Shown here: positions 38,840 to 50,727 of the stretch, piece by piece | Position numbering within the stretch: position 1 is the first letter of the stretch | How the letters are laid out: each line of letters begins with the position of its first letter | Assembly: GCF_009870125.1 (NCBI RefSeq) | Contig: NC_046683.1 | Coordinates: forward strand, 58,605,869 to 58,669,868 | From: Drosophila pseudoobscura | Lineage: Eukaryota; Arthropoda; Insecta; Diptera; Drosophilidae | Direction: 5' to 3' | DNA length: 64,000 nucleotides | Made by a program: the position numbers and the translations under genes | Notes under the pieces: generated by a model | The model's input: the letters and a program-made list of their open reading frames with translations, nothing else | Databases searched by the model: none | Told to the model about the DNA's origin: nothing

Positions 38840-39242
38840 GCGGCAGGAACTGCATTAAAATATTTGTAGGGTATGTCGTATGTATGTGCAAGCCGGCGAG
38901 CCTCCCCCCCTCTCTAGGTCACACACTTCCAGGTGTCTCCTTGAAAATTGCATCCCTGTGTAGTTGCCATGTAGCAAAATTAATTATATTTTGCTGAATG
39001 ACCCTACGTTTAACATGTTTTTTAAAATAATACAATAAAAGTAAGTTATTTAAAGTGCTGCTAGCTGTATTAGAACGAATATCAAAGTCAAGGAATATCT
39101 TTTCCGATCATGGCCGGGACACCTCCTAGAGTACATGGCCAAGCCAAAATCTTAAGGATCCATTTTATTATTATTTAATATGTTTAGATGTTACAAAAAT
39201 TTCTGCTGAAATGCCCTGACCAACGTGTTAATTTAGATTAAT
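38840..39242. other. Intergenic DNA between NUDT9-like and Prosbeta6
   Basis: 403 bp, AT-rich, containing the 5' flank of the NUDT9-like gene and the 3' flank of Prosbeta6. TTTTATTATTATTTAATA near 39160 is a plausible minus-strand polyadenylation region for Prosbeta6. Nothing else is seen. Confidence 0.4.
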
Positions 39243-40007
39243 CTAATCCTGGCGCAGCTGCAACTCCTGGGTTTCAATACCATCCTTGGTAATGATGTTG
39301 ATCAGCACAGAGTCACCAGTGTATATGTCGCGCTCTGCGGCCGAAATGAAGGTGTCCGAGGCAACGGCCACAGCACGCTCCTTGGTTACCTCTGGGGCAT
39401 CCTCGCCGTGCAGATTCATGTTCTTGTAGCCAATTTGATTGTCCAGCACCGGCTGCAGCAAGGCTCCGGCTGTGCCGCCAGCACGGTAAGTGGCACGCTC
39501 GCAATGCCCAATGGGATCATAAGAGAAGACGACCCCCTTGCCGTCCTTGTCGATGCCAGCCAAAATGTTCGAGACATAGTAGGGGAAGAAACGACGGTTG
39601 TACATGATAATGGAGAGCATCTGGGCCACGGCATCGGTGGTCATGGTCTTCAAGTGTGTGTGCTCGTAGTTCTGCATGCGCAACTTCATCAGGCCAGTCA
39701 GCGAGAGGGTGTCGCACCAGCAGCCCGTGGAGGCCAGCACCGTCTGGTTGGACAGCGGAAACAGTTTACTCTGTTTACGTGTGTGAATGTTGTAGCCACT
39801 GCTCAAGCGAGTGTCGGCAGCAATGACAACAAAGTCCTCGCCAGCAATGGCCACAATCGAGCTGCAAGGCGAAAGTTAGCCGGAAACCACTAAACATTGC
39901 ATTTTATGTGAAACTCACCCGCCATTAGACTCGTATGGTGAAAAGTCCGCATGCGAGACTCCAGGGACCTGGTAGTCTGGAAATTGCTCGATGCCTAGGT
40001 TGCTCAT
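39243..40007 (-). CDS. Prosbeta6: 20S proteasome subunit beta-6 (PSMB1 type)
   Basis: Two exons, 39919-40007 and 39243-39861, giving 235 residues. The Ntn-hydrolase fold is clear: SIVAIAGEDFVVIAADTRLS, GCWCDTLSLTGLMKLRM and AGGTAGALLQPVLDNQIGYK. The residue after the propeptide Gly-Gly is serine, not the catalytic threonine, as expected for this non-catalytic beta subunit. The fly gene is also known as l(3)73Ai. Copy D of the dispersed repeat lies about 100 bp upstream of the start codon and points toward the gene. Confidence 0.96.
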
Positions 40008-40109
40008 AATTTTACAAGTTATTTAGCGAAAAAAAAAACGTACGAATGATTTGCAAGTTTCGAGCGTTCGTTCAATACATTGGTTGATTGACTCACCTTC
40101 TTGAGTCCA

Positions 40110-40280
40110 TAACGCGTCTTAAAATATACTGGAAAATACTAGAAAATACTATGAAAAGTATAAATATTGCGAGGTGTGTGAGCTAGACGTGGTGACAAGA
40201 AAATAAGAACATCCCATAAAGTATACGGTCTGACCTTCAGAAGTATATTCCAAAATATACCGTCTCATTTTAAAAACATG
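40110..40280 (-). repeat. Dispersed promoter-associated repeat, copy D (upstream of Prosbeta6)
   Basis: On the plus strand reads TATACCGTCTCATTTTAAAAA (40255 onward) preceded by GTATACGGTCTGACC, and a block TTGCGAGGTGTGTGAGCTAG followed by ACGTGGTGACAAGAAAAT (about 40167-40205). The second block is shared almost exactly with copy G at about 55059-55095. Orientation is that of Prosbeta6. Confidence 0.8.
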
Positions 40281-40413
40281 TATTGAGTGTCAACAGATCG
40301 TGATATGTTCGTTCTGAATGAATGCAAGATGCGTTTTCCAACACATTTTGAAGAAAATAATTAATTTAATAATTGTATATTTATTTTCCAACAATTTGAG
40401 ACAGTTTTTAAAC

Positions 40414-40842
40414 TTAATCCTCATCTTCGTCATCAGAACTCGGCTCAGGACACATGCGGCACCTGCTCTCATTTACACCGTAGTTTACACAATATTCGCC
40501 CACACATTCGCAGCAACCATCATGGAACCATCTGTAACTGGTGGCTCCAGTCTTTAAGCATGTTTGGCGGCACTTGTTCCAGGATGTGCACTGATCCAAA
40601 TAGAGTACAGTGCAGTTCACGAGGGACTCGGATAGATCATAACTGTCGTAATCATCCGTCGAAAATGAGACCACGCTCCAATTGTATGTGTAGCCATCGT
40701 TTGGAGAAGATGACATAGCTCTAAATAAGGGGGGTACTCCCTCGAATTCCTCGGTATGTGATTTCCTTTGCAGCTTCGCCAAATCGGGAAAAACACACTG
40801 AATATAAGAAAACGCAAATAGCATGTATATAATTGTTTTCAT
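40414..40842 (-). CDS. Small secreted protein with only the C-terminal Twisted-gastrulation domain
   Basis: Single exon, 142 residues. It starts with a signal peptide (MKTIIYMLFAFSYIQCVF), then a short linker, then EEFEGVPPLFRAM, NCTVLYLDQC, KCRQTCLKTGATSYRWFHDG, CCECVGEYCVNYGVNESRC and an acidic end. These are the conserved blocks of the C-terminal domain of Tsg/Crossveinless proteins, with the cysteines kept. The N-terminal cysteine-rich domain, which binds BMP ligands in the family, is absent, and no exon coding for it is seen upstream. The family modulates Dpp/BMP signalling outside the cell with Sog. The intronless form and the position at a synteny junction suggest a retroposed or fragment-derived gene. 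Expression and function are unknown. Confidence 0.75.
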   Translation of the reverse strand: MKTIIYMLFAFSYIQCVFPDLAKLQRKSHTEEFEGVPPLFRAMSSSPNDGYTYNWSVVSFSTDDYDSYDLSESLVNCTVLYLDQCTSWNKCRQTCLKTGATSYRWFHDGCCECVGEYCVNYGVNESRCRMCPEPSSDDEDED

Positions 40843-41204
40843 GCTGAAGAACTTATTGCAACTAAGACATTTATGTGCCCGGAGGCTGTCTTATAAGCCA
40901 GTCCACCAATTCAGGTAGAAAGTACAATTTTTGGCAGGTAGACAAAAGATTAACATCTGTCACAAAAAGATTCTCTACCTATGCTGGTTTGCAATATTTT
41001 CAAATTTTCAGTGCTAAAAACCGCTGGACACAAGATCGACTGTTGCAATCGGAAAGCAACTCTACACCTTATGGCGACCGTTTACGGCCGGGAAATTTTG
41101 ACTTCGAAGCCCAATAAAGGGATAAAACATGGGATAATATGTTTCACGGTCCAAGTAATAAATATTAAGCCGAACATTAAAATCAAGGAATAAATATATG
41201 AATA
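40843..41204. other. Intergenic DNA upstream of the Tsg-domain gene
   Basis: 362 bp separating the Tsg-domain gene from copy B. CTTATAAGC near 40890 on the minus strand could be a TATA box about 50 bp upstream of the start codon. No further gene is seen. Confidence 0.35.
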
Positions 41205-41292
41205 CAAACAGTTCGTCAGTATATTTACGGTATATTTTTAAACTGTGACGTATATTCCGGTATTTTTCTAAGGGTCAGCCACACTGATTTTA
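41205..41292 (+). repeat. Dispersed promoter-associated repeat, copy B (upstream of RBM45-like gene)
   Basis: A short copy keeping only the core: TTCGTCAGTATATTTACGGT, GTATATTTTTAAACTGTGAC, TATTCCGGTATTTTTC and GGGTCAGCCACACTG. The first block is identical to copy C at about 45007. It ends some 75 bp before the start codon and points toward the gene. Confidence 0.8.
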
Positions 41293-41366
41293 TGTATACG
41301 CCAGCAAAGCGGCTAGCGGGAAAATTTTTCGGTGTTGAGAAAAAAGATTAATCCAATTATTCAAAT

Positions 41367-43341
41367 ATGTCTGATTATCGTTCACAATCTCGCGGCGGAG
41401 GACGCGGCGGTCAAGACTATTCAAACGACGATGATCCGCCCATGTCAAGACTCTTCATCATTTGCAATAAAGCGCATACAGAGGATGATTTCCGTGAGGC
41501 GTTCTCCGCTTACGGCGACATCGAAGATATCTGGGTGGTTAAGGACAAGCACACCCAAGAGAACAAAGGCATCGCCTATGTGAAGTTCTCCAAAACCTCC
41601 GATGCGGCAAAGGCGCAGGAGGAAATGAATGGCAAGACTATCGGAAAAATGGACAGAACCCTGAAGGTTCTGGTTGCCGCAAAGTAAGTGGTAGTCATGG
41701 AAAATTGATTTAAGTCGGACGTGTTTAATATAGTATGTGTATATAACATTTTAGCCGCAACCAAGGCTCGAATAAGTCTGAGAACGAGCAGGAAAAATAC
41801 TTAAGACTGTTTATTGTAATCCCGAAGACCGCAACCGAAGACGACATACGGGACGAATTTGCCCAATGGGGCGAGGTTGAATCCGTGACCATTGTCAGGG
41901 AGAAGAACAATGGCAATCCTAAGGGATTTGGCTACGTTCGCTTCACAAAGTGCGTATGAATATGTCATTAGTCAAATAATGGTACAGATGGGACTAGTGT
42001 GTTTATTGCATTTCCACCAGATTCTATTATGCTGCCGTGGCCTTTGAGAACTGTTCGCCCAAGTACAAGGCTGTTTTTGCCGAGCCCAAGGGCTCAACGC
42101 GTTCACAGCGTGATCAATACGGTCGTCCGGCCGAGGATAATCCCGTCTACAGCAATCCTGGACGTGGGAGCTCGAGCTATAATAACAATGGCGGCAGCAG
42201 TGGCGGCGGCAGCTTCAACAACGATTGGAATACTTCCACTAACAATGACATGTCCGCCTTCTTGCGCATGCAAAATGTGCCAGTTGCTCAACCGTCGTGC
42301 CTAGAGGTCACTGTCAGTAACTGCGTAAATCAGGATCAGCTTTGGCGTCTCTTCGATATTATTCCCGGCTTAGATTACTGTCAAATCATGCGCGAACGTA
42401 AGAACCTATTATCTTTATGAAGAAAAACATTTACCAAGCTCTGAAATTGTTTGCAGATGGACCACGTACCAATGAAGCGATGGTGGTTTACGACAATCCC
42501 GAAGCGGCTATCTATGCAAAGTATGTCAATTTCTATATAGTGCTCGAAGGAGTTTCTTCTACCATTAATAATGTATATGCTTACAGGGACAAACTACACG
42601 GACTGGAGTACCCTATGGGCGAGCGCATCATTGTAAAAGTGAATGGCATGAGCTCTGCACGGATGGATACCTCATTCATTGACAGTACGAAAAAAGCTTC
42701 TAGGGGTAGATGCCGATACTAACATAAACTAAATTAAATTAGTTATTTTCTATAATTTCCCCCCATTTCCCCCCAATTGTATTACTAATTTACTAATTAC
42801 TATTTGGTTATTGGTATATTGTATTTTATCTTACTTTATAATTGTTACCTATTTCAGAACGCACCAAAAAGGATGCCATATGCAACGTGCCCCTGCCTCC
42901 TGCCCAGCCTTTAGCATCACCCGATGCCCAAGTTGCCCAACGACTTTTCATTGTGCTCTCTGCGGTAGGTTTACATCTACACCTACAGCTCAAAATAAAG
43001 CAAAATCTAATTATTGTTCATGCTATTCTTTAACAGAATCTTCCACACTCCATTCTGAAGAACATATTCTCGTGCTGGAAAGGGCTCATCGATGTATATT
43101 TGCTTCCCAACAAGAACTGTGGCTACGTGAAGTACGCAGAGTGTGAAAGTGCGCAAAGGGCCATTCATGTCCTGAACGGAGCTGAAATATGCGGCACGAA
43201 AATAAAGGTACATAATAGGAATAATATTTAAACAAACATGTCTAAACGAGAATATTGTGTGGTTGGTAGGTTATGGAAGCGGAAGAGCGAAGCGGATCAG
43301 ACGGTGACGATGGCGGCCGGAAGCGTTTGAGACGCAATTAA
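41367..43341 (+). CDS. RBM45-like RNA-binding protein with four RRM domains
   Basis: Eight exons: 41367-41683, 41755-41949, 42021-42397, 42457-42520, 42587-42705, 42858-42964, 43037-43207 and 43270-43341, giving 473 residues. RRM1 (about 25-105) has SRLFIICNKAHTEDDFREAF and GIAYVKF; RRM2 (about 118-200) has LRLFIVIPKTATEDDIRDEF and GFGYVRF; a Gly/Ser/Asn linker follows; RRM3 and RRM4 are in the C-terminal half (LEVTVSNCVNQDQLWRLFDI; RLFIVLSANLPHSILKNIF). The basic end GGRKRLRRN is a likely nuclear localisation signal. Spacing matches human RBM45, a neural RNA-binding protein. I believe the D. melanogaster counterpart is CG1316 at 64A. A further splice donor after the stop suggests spliced 3' UTR forms. 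Confidence 0.88.
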
Positions 43342-44819
43342 GTGTAAGTATGAACTTTACGATACTCAGAATTTTGCCTCGATGTATTAATTTAGCCATA
43401 ATTGGAATGAGTGTGTGGTGCCATGGTATGAGGTAAGTCGTTAGTCTATAAACTCGATTTTAAAACTATTGAAATTATGCATACGCCTAACGCTTTTGTT
43501 CAGACAGTCTACTGATTCGTATTCGTACCAACACCCTGCGCACAATGGGGGGGATGGGCCATTGACGATGCGGTGCCTCTGACTGTGAACATAATAAGAA
43601 CAAAACATTTTTATCTTTCTATTTTCACAGACCCACTGACAACAAAATGAACTTACAGAGAACTATATGTACGAGTACTTTACTAACTTGAGAAAACAGT
43701 CCAATCAAACACAGTTCAACTGACCAACAACCAACAACCAAACAACAAAACACTCAAAACGGAAAGCAACAAGAACGCAGAACCAAAAACACAAGTGCAT
43801 TACTGCGATACAGACTCGGAGAACGAGAACGCAGAACGTCGAACGCTGACCGGAGAACGGAGGACAAACAGCCAACACGAATCCAACCGTACAATTGACT
43901 CATACATACTCAAGTGGGCTCATACAGAGTACTCGTAGAAAGACCCAGACCTTAAACGGAGCCAACGAAACCAACAAACCAACCAACCAAGCGCAAGCTT
44001 GTTAAACCAACCAACAGCTAGGGGACTATCGGATCTATCCGCAATACCGTTACGAAGCAAGCTACAAACCATACACGAACTCTGTTTACCATGTACTATT
44101 TACTAACGTATTACGACATGATAAAGAAACAAGAAATTCAATTCAATACGAGTCCAAGTCTCTATTCATCTTCGCTAATTCGCGAATTTGCGAATTAATC
44201 ATGCATAAATTACATACATATATTTACAAGTATATATATGACGTATTTTAATCAATATTTTATTGTGTAAGCCATTCAAATGATATTAATAAACGAAAAA
44301 TCCACACAACTCCATTTGTTTCAATTATATTTGTGTTTAATGCAAAAAGATATGGATCCGATCCAGAAGGCAAAAACAATTTAGTCTCACAACGATATTG
44401 TGCAGTTTATTGTATTATTACAGAGACCAAGACTAGGTATCAGGACCGAGATATATTTATATGCAAGATACCAATCATATTCATGAATTTGTTTAAAAAA
44501 TATCAATTTGAGATAAGGTCTTTTTTAATTATGTTTTATCTTCATATTAAATTAACGAAATAGTGTATACAAAGGCCTATAGACGCATCATGTCTTCAAA
44601 TACCAGCAACACTGCGACTTTTTTTTTTTGTTGAACTATTTTGTTTAAGCCTTGTTCTAGCCAAAATACAATAAAAGCATGGACTAAAAACTAGCCAATC
44701 TTGAAGAAAATGTATTCATCAACGGCCTAAAAGGGTTTTAGTCAGAACTAAGGGTTTTAGATAGCGAGAATTATTCAACAGAATCTCTAAATTGAGCAAT
44801 ATGAACGACTATCCTCTTT
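43342..44819. other. 3' flank of RBM45-like gene and intergenic DNA
   Basis: The first 0.9 kb is A/C-rich with imperfect AACCAACAAACC and GAGAACGCAGAACG repeats and is likely 3' UTR; an AATAAACG signal is at about 44291. 44330-44800 is AT-rich. AAAGGGTTTTAGTCAGAACT and TAAGGGTTTTAGATAG (about 44731 and 44749) are a short direct repeat. No gene is seen. Confidence 0.4.
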
Positions 44820-45070
44820 CGTTTTTTTCGCTAAAACCTTTTTTAAGCAAAATAAAATAAAAACAAGTGCTTAAAATAAACCAGTCAATTAGAAAATAGA
44901 TTCACTAATCGGATAAAACTATGTGGGAATGGTTAAATATTCTATATAGCTAGTAATATTAAACGGAATATCAAAAACGGGGAATATGTAAAATAGAACT
45001 TGAATTCGTCAGTATATTTACGGTATATTTTTAAAATGAGACGGTATATTTCTGTATATTTTATCGATAA
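44820..45070 (+). repeat. Dispersed promoter-associated repeat, copy C (upstream of TfIIEbeta)
   Basis: Shared blocks in order: TTCGCTAAAACCTTTTT, AACCAGTCAATTAGAAAATA, GGATAAAACTATGTGGGAAT, TATATAGCTAGTAATATT, AACTTGAATTCGTCAGTATA, GGTATATTTTTAAAATGAGA, CGGTATATTTCTGTATATTT. It ends with TTATCGAT, a partial DRE. It points toward TfIIEbeta, whose start codon is about 110 bp away. Confidence 0.82.
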
Positions 45071-45180
45071 AATGTACAATATCTGACGATTTCTGTTTGG
45101 ATTCTGCAAATTTATTAAAATAGCAAAAACAAGTTAAATTAGGTTAAAAATTTGTAAGCGGGACCTAATAATTAAGCAAA

Positions 45181-46411
45181 ATGGATCCAGCGCTGCTTCG
45201 CGAACGCGAGGCCTTCAAAAAACGGGCAATGGCCACGCCCACGTAAGCTACTCCTTATATTTCCATGCAAATGCTGTTCCCTTGAAAATGTGCCATTCTG
45301 TGTCCTCTTCACAGCGTTGAGAAGAAAGCAAAGCCGGACCGACCTCAGCCACCGCCGCCTAGCGATGACGCCAAGAGGAAAATGCGTCCGCCAACGGCTC
45401 CAAAGCTGGATGCATCTTCGTAAGTTCCAAAGGCTCTTTGTCGTGGCCATACTCAGTGTACGTTCCATTTGGAAATCATCCACTTTTAGGTACAAAACCA
45501 TGTCTGGCAGCTCGCAGTACCGCTTTGGAGTGTTGGCCAAGATAGTGAAGTTTATGCGTACCCGCCACCAGGACGGTGATGATCATCCACTGCAGATTGA
45601 GGAAATTCTAGACGAGACCAACCAACTGGACATTGGCCAGTCTGTTAAGAATGTAAGCAGATGAAATATCCCCCTGGCTGTCAGAATAATGTCTTACCGT
45701 CCATTGCAGTGGCTATCTGGAGAGGCGCTAAACAACAACCCAAAGATAGAAGTCAGCCCGTGTGGCACGAAGTTTAGCTTCAAGCCCGTGTACAAAATCA
45801 AAGATGGCAAAACTCTAATGCGACTGCTGAAGCAGCATGATCTAAAAGGCCTGGGTGGCATACTGATGGAGGATGTGCAGGAGTCCCTGCCCCATTGCGA
45901 GAAGGTCTTGAAAAATCGTGCAGCTGAAATACTCTTTATTATCAGGCCCATTGACAAGAAGAAAATTTTATTTTACAACGACCGAACGGCCAATTTTTCG
46001 GTGAGCTTTGTCCTACTTCTGCCTTGTGCTTCTGCTTAAATTGTTTAGCCTTCAACGAAATTCAACGAAATCCATAGGTTGACGATGAATTCCAAAAACT
46101 CTGGCGTTCGGCCACTGTTGATGCCATGGACGACGCCAAAATCGACGAATATCTCGAGAAACAAGGTAATAATGATAATGCCGAATACATATGGATAGAT
46201 TCTTCTGGTATATTCTGGTAATACATATTGTGTCCCGACAGGTATACGGTCAATGCAAGATCATGGCCTCAAGAAACCTGTTCCAAAACGCAAAAAGGCT
46301 GCCAACAAGAAGCGACAATTCAAGAAGCCCAGAGATAACGAGCATTTGGCTGATGTTCTGGAAATCTATGAGGATAATACCTTAACGCTAAAGGGCGTGA
46401 ATCCTACGTAG
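45181..46411 (+). CDS. TfIIEbeta: General transcription factor TFIIE beta subunit
   Basis: Six exons: 45181-45242, 45315-45419, 45490-45652, 45710-46000, 46078-46165 and 46242-46411, giving 292 residues. After a basic N-terminus come the TFIIE-beta core winged helix ([20 protein letters not shown], then [16 protein letters not shown]) and a second winged helix ([20 protein letters not shown] region). A lysine-rich C-terminal tail follows ([19 protein letters not shown]). TFIIE recruits and regulates TFIIH at Pol II promoters. All introns are under 80 bp. Confidence 0.95.
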
Positions 46412-47459
46412 AAATTATGTTATAGACTAGAAAATAAGGAACCCATTAAAAGAAGGTCTTTATCTTACTAATACCGAATCTTACTATGGCAGAGATATGA
46501 TATAGTAATAAGATACTTATGGAAAATGATGGATAAATATGTCCTGGCAAGTGCGCAGGTACTCTCAAGCTGTTTTAATAGATGTTAAATATGTTAAATA
46601 AAGGATTCGAGCATTTTCAATTTATGTACAATGGTATGTACAATTTATTATTATAGCAACACTATGATATGACTTTTGGATTTGATGAACAATATGGGGC
46701 TGCGAAATCCGAAACGTTTCACGAATAGTGTACATATGTGTGAAATGCGATTGTATAAAACAAAAACAGCTTTAAGAACAAGTGTTATAAATATGTTCAC
46801 TTATGCACAATCTCATTGAGAACCTCGCGGGGTGCTCTAGTACGTGTTGCGGTGACTCTTTCCCTAATGATTTACGAAACCACACCAAGCCAAACGATTG
46901 CCATCTTCCAGTTCCAGTGGTTTTGAACTTAGAAATACGACATCAAGAGCAGGGAAAGATAGTTAAAAAGCAAAGACGTGTAATCTTGCCTTGTCTTGAC
47001 ATAACTTGCCATTCTGCGACCCCTTCCTGCTGATATTTTTGAGTGCTTCACAGTCCCGTGCAGTTGAGTGTGTGTTGGCAATCGATGCTACTGCTGCTGC
47101 TTCTGCCAAGCAAATAAATTGGCAATAGCTAAAAACAAATAGGTTCAGTCTACAGTGAAGTGCTCTCTAGCACAGTCGGAATAGAGAGTAAGTACATTGA
47201 AAGACGCACCGATTGAAGAATTCAATCATCCTGTAACGCTTCAAACTACGCATTAATAATAGTATAGCATATACGATAAGGGTATACGAACTTCGACCTG
47301 CTGTTAAGACCTGCTCGTTCTTTGCTCGCTGCCACCGACGCAGAGTGGAGGCCAAAACTTGTTTTGAAATAATCAATTTCATGTACATATTCGTTTAGTA
47401 TTCCCCAAGCCATTTGACGCCAGTTGACTTCGAGCTTTTCGCCTTTGAACGTTGACAAT
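46412..47459. other. Intergenic DNA between TfIIEbeta and Hexo1
   Basis: About 1 kb with an AATAAAGG signal near 46600 that could end TfIIEbeta transcripts. A 76-codon frame at 46803-47033 has no resemblance to a known family. The last 300 bp should hold the Hexo1 promoter and 5' UTR. Confidence 0.4.
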
Positions 47460-49497
47460 ATGAAGAGGCCTGCACAACCAGTGGCCCTGCTCCTGGCCCT
47501 GGCTGCCATTGTTGTACCCATAGCCGCAAACAGATATGAGTAAGTTATAGAAACTACATTTAAATACATGTACATACGTGTACATACATACATATGTACA
47601 TAACTGTGCATAATTTGTTTATTTTGTATGCATGATTGGTTGGGGGCAATGTACGAGTAACTTTCCCTTTGTTTGCAATATTTTTTTGCTGCAGAGACCT
47701 GGTCTATGGCTATGAATGCCGCACTGGACTTTGCCGCAAGGTGGAGCTGAGCGAGGAGAACTTCTCCAAGGCTATCAGTCTGCCCGTCTGCAGGCTCTTC
47801 TGCGACAGCTCCATTGGCACGCTGTGGCCCAAGCCGACGGGACCGGTTCGACTGGATACACTGATGCGCCAAGTGGACATCTCGTTCATTGACTTCAATA
47901 TTACTGGCATCGCACGCAAAGAAAAACTATGGAAGGCAGCGGAAAACCGGTGGATGGATATGGTGGATGCCAAGATACCCGATCGCAAGATCCTCACGAG
48001 GGGCGGCTATCGGCTCACCATCAACATCAACACCCCGGAGGATGCGGCTCCTGCCAAACTTACCCTGGAAACGGATGAAAGCTATAGTCTCAACATAGAC
48101 ACCGATCCGTCTGGCCATGTGGTGGCTATCATAGCTGCGGCCAACTTCTTTGGTGCCCGGCATGGCCTGGAGACTCTCTCCCAACTGATTGTCTACGATG
48201 ACATTCGGCGCGAGGTTCAGGTGACGGCCAACGCTTCCATCACCGATGCTCCCAAATTCAAGTGGCGCGGCCTGCTCCTGGATACCTCTCGCAATTACTA
48301 CTCCGTGAAGGCAATCAAGCGAACTCTTGGTATGTACTGGGTATTTGCGCCCCCATGAGTGCCCTTCTAATGATCTCATTGTTTGCAGATGGAATGGCCT
48401 TGGTCAAGCTGAACACCTTCCACTGGCACATTACCGACTCGCACAGCTTCCCCCTGGAGCTGCGCAAGCGACCAGAGCTATACAAGCTGGGTGCCTACTC
48501 GCCCCGCCAGGTGTATAGCCAGCGGACTGTGGCCGACATCGTGGAGTATGGTCGAGTGCGCGGAGTCCGCGTGATGCCAGAATTCGACGCCCCTGCCCAT
48601 GTGGGCGAGGGATGGCAGCACAAGAACATGACGGCCTGCTTCAATGCTCAGCCCTGGAAGGATTTCTGCGTGGAGCCACCTTGTGGACAGCTGGATCCCA
48701 CTGCGGAGGGGCTCTATGATGTGCTAGAGGACATTTACGCCGAGATGTGGGAGCTCTTCAGCCCAGATATTTTCCACATGGGCGGCGACGAGGTATCCAC
48801 CAGTTGCTGGAACAGCAGTCTGCCAATCCGCCAATGGATGAAGGATCAGGGCTGGGGCCTGGAGACTGCTGACTTCATGCGCCTGTGGGGACACTTCCAG
48901 ACCGAGGCCCTTAAACGGGTGGACATTGTGGCCAACGGATCACAAACGCCTATCATTCTGTGGACCAGTCATCTCACGGAGGAGCCTTTTATCGATGAGT
49001 ACTTGAACCCGGAGCGTTATATTATCCAGATTTGGACGACGGGCGGCGATCCTCATGTGAAGAAAATACTAGAGCGGGGTTTCAAGACAATTGTCTCAAA
49101 CTACGATGCCCTCTACTTGGACTGCGGCGGAGCTGGATGGGTGAGCGACGGCAACAACTGGTGCTCCCCCTACATTGGATGGCAGAAGGTGTATGACAAC
49201 AGCATGTCGGCCATTGCCGGCGACTACGAGCATCATGTGCTGGGCGCCGAGGCAGCCATTTGGTCCGAGCAAATCGATGAGCATACCCTGGACAACAGGT
49301 TCTGGCCGCGGGCCAGTGCTCTGGCCGAACGCCTCTGGTCGAATCCCGCCGAGAGCTGGAAACAGGCCGAGTCGCGTCTGCTGCTCCACCGGGAGCGGCT
49401 GGTGGAGAACGGCCTGGGCGCCGAGGCCCTGCAGCCCCAATGGTGTCTTCAGAATGAACGCGAATGCCCCATCGACGCGTATGATGCACAAGCTTGA
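47460..49497 (+). CDS. Hexo1: Beta-N-acetylhexosaminidase, glycoside hydrolase family 20
   Basis: Three exons: 47460-47539, 47695-48329 and 48389-49497, giving 607 residues. A signal peptide (VALLLALAAIVVPIAA) is followed by the GH20 N-terminal domain and the catalytic barrel from about residue 215 (KWRGLLLDTSRNYYSVKAIK, then LNTFHWHITDSHSFPLEL). The catalytic Asp-Glu pair is in FHMGGDEVS, and WSEQIDEHTLDNRFWPRASA near the end is also typical. The protein is extracellular or lysosomal and cleaves terminal N-acetylglucosamine from chitin oligomers and glycans. Position next to the RBM45-like gene favours Hexo1 over Hexo2 or fdl. Confidence 0.88.
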
Positions 49498-49854
49498 TTA
49501 GCGATAAACCATTCTTTGATTACAGTCCATATTCTTGTAGCAATAGTCTGTACGGGCGCACAGGGCATCGGTTGGTGACCCGCCATCTCGGCTTACTGCT
49601 CGCCGTAGCTCTCTCTATCCGTCGCCTAAAATAAATTGCAGCCCAGAAAGTGACCTTACGCAAGTGACTTGTCGTTTATTTAGTATTCTATAAATGAGAT
49701 TATACGTGTGTCATTATGTATTAAAACGGGATGAGGCGGTGGGCGATGGCCTCTGCCTCCGACATAATCCTTGTGGACTTTGAATATGTTGTACGTATGG
49801 ATTTAAATACTAAAAGAAGCGGTTTCCTACATGCAGCAAACAATGGATGACTCT
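49498..49854. other. Facing 3' UTRs of Hexo1 and the TMEM50-like gene
   Basis: 357 bp between converging stop codons. AAAATAAATTGC near 49628 is a plus-strand polyadenylation signal; TTTATTTAGTATTC near 49675 could serve the minus strand. No other feature is seen. Confidence 0.5.
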
Positions 49855-50505
49855 CTATTCGTTCCACTCCTCCTCGTTGCGCCCGAACTTGTAGACCAAA
49901 CTGGCGAACAATATGAAGACATTCTGTAGAAGTAGGGCGACGCCTAGCCAGGCCTCTTTCTTATCTAATAGGAGCAATTACTGATTATTCTATTGTTCTC
50001 ACTTGACAAAAGTTTTTCTCTTACCATTGTTTATGAAATCATCAATCATCACCCAAATGGCAGCAATGATTGAGGCGAAGCCCATTACAAAGCCAATAAG
50101 GAGCCACAGTTTGGCAATCCTGGCTCCGGACTCCGACGAGTTATCCTCTGAAATCTAAACAGAACGAACCGTAAAAACAGTGACTCATTTTATCTATACA
50201 CTGTGTGTTGTGGCTCGCTCATTCTTACATGCTCTCCTTTGACGGCGTTCACCATACAGAAGCTGATGGTGCCGAATATGCCTATAAAGACATGTCCTGT
50301 GGTAATTTGATGACCGCCGTCGCCAGACATGGCATCGATTAGGATCCACCATCCTGCAAAGAACTGGAAAAAAAAACTTGCACAATTACAAAAGTCTAGT
50401 TTTTGCGGTGGTATTGCATACCAGTAGGCCAGCTACAAGCGAGGAATTCTTATTCCTAGAGGTGTCTGATGTGAACCATTCCCAGACTTTCTCAAACACG
50501 CCCAT
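49855..50505 (-). CDS. TMEM50-family four-pass membrane protein
   Basis: Four exons: 50422-50505, 50229-50363, 50025-50154 and 49855-49964, giving 152 residues. Four hydrophobic segments are visible: around VAGLLFFAGWWILIDA (28-43), FIGIFGTISFCMVNAV, LWLLIGFVMGFASIIAAIWV and WLGVALLLQNVFIFFASLVY-like sequence near the end. The N-terminal WFTSDTSRNKNSSLVAG and the loop GDGGHQIT match TMEM50A/B. The mammalian proteins sit in the endoplasmic reticulum and Golgi; their function is poorly known. The counterpart in D. melanogaster is, I believe, CG15012. Confidence 0.88.
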
Positions 50506-50727
50506 TATTGTACTTAGAACGTAGTTAAAATAATTTATTTTATTTTGCACTTTCGGTCGAGATATGACAACAATGGCTTAGAGATGTGGAGTGCTCGATA
50601 TTCGACTTCTATAAATTCGAAGTCGCTATCGATGGTCGCTACAGTCGACTATCGATAGCATCCATCCATCCATGTTGTTGCTGCGAAACACGTGCGAGTG
50701 CCAAAACATTGACTAAGTATTTAAAAC
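50506..50727. promoter_or_regulatory. Bidirectional promoter with an exact DRE
   Basis: 222 bp between divergent start codons. A perfect TATCGATA is present at 50650-50657, and CTATCGATGG lies about 20 bp upstream at 50628. DREF binding at TATCGATA is typical for divergent fly housekeeping promoters. Confidence 0.65.
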
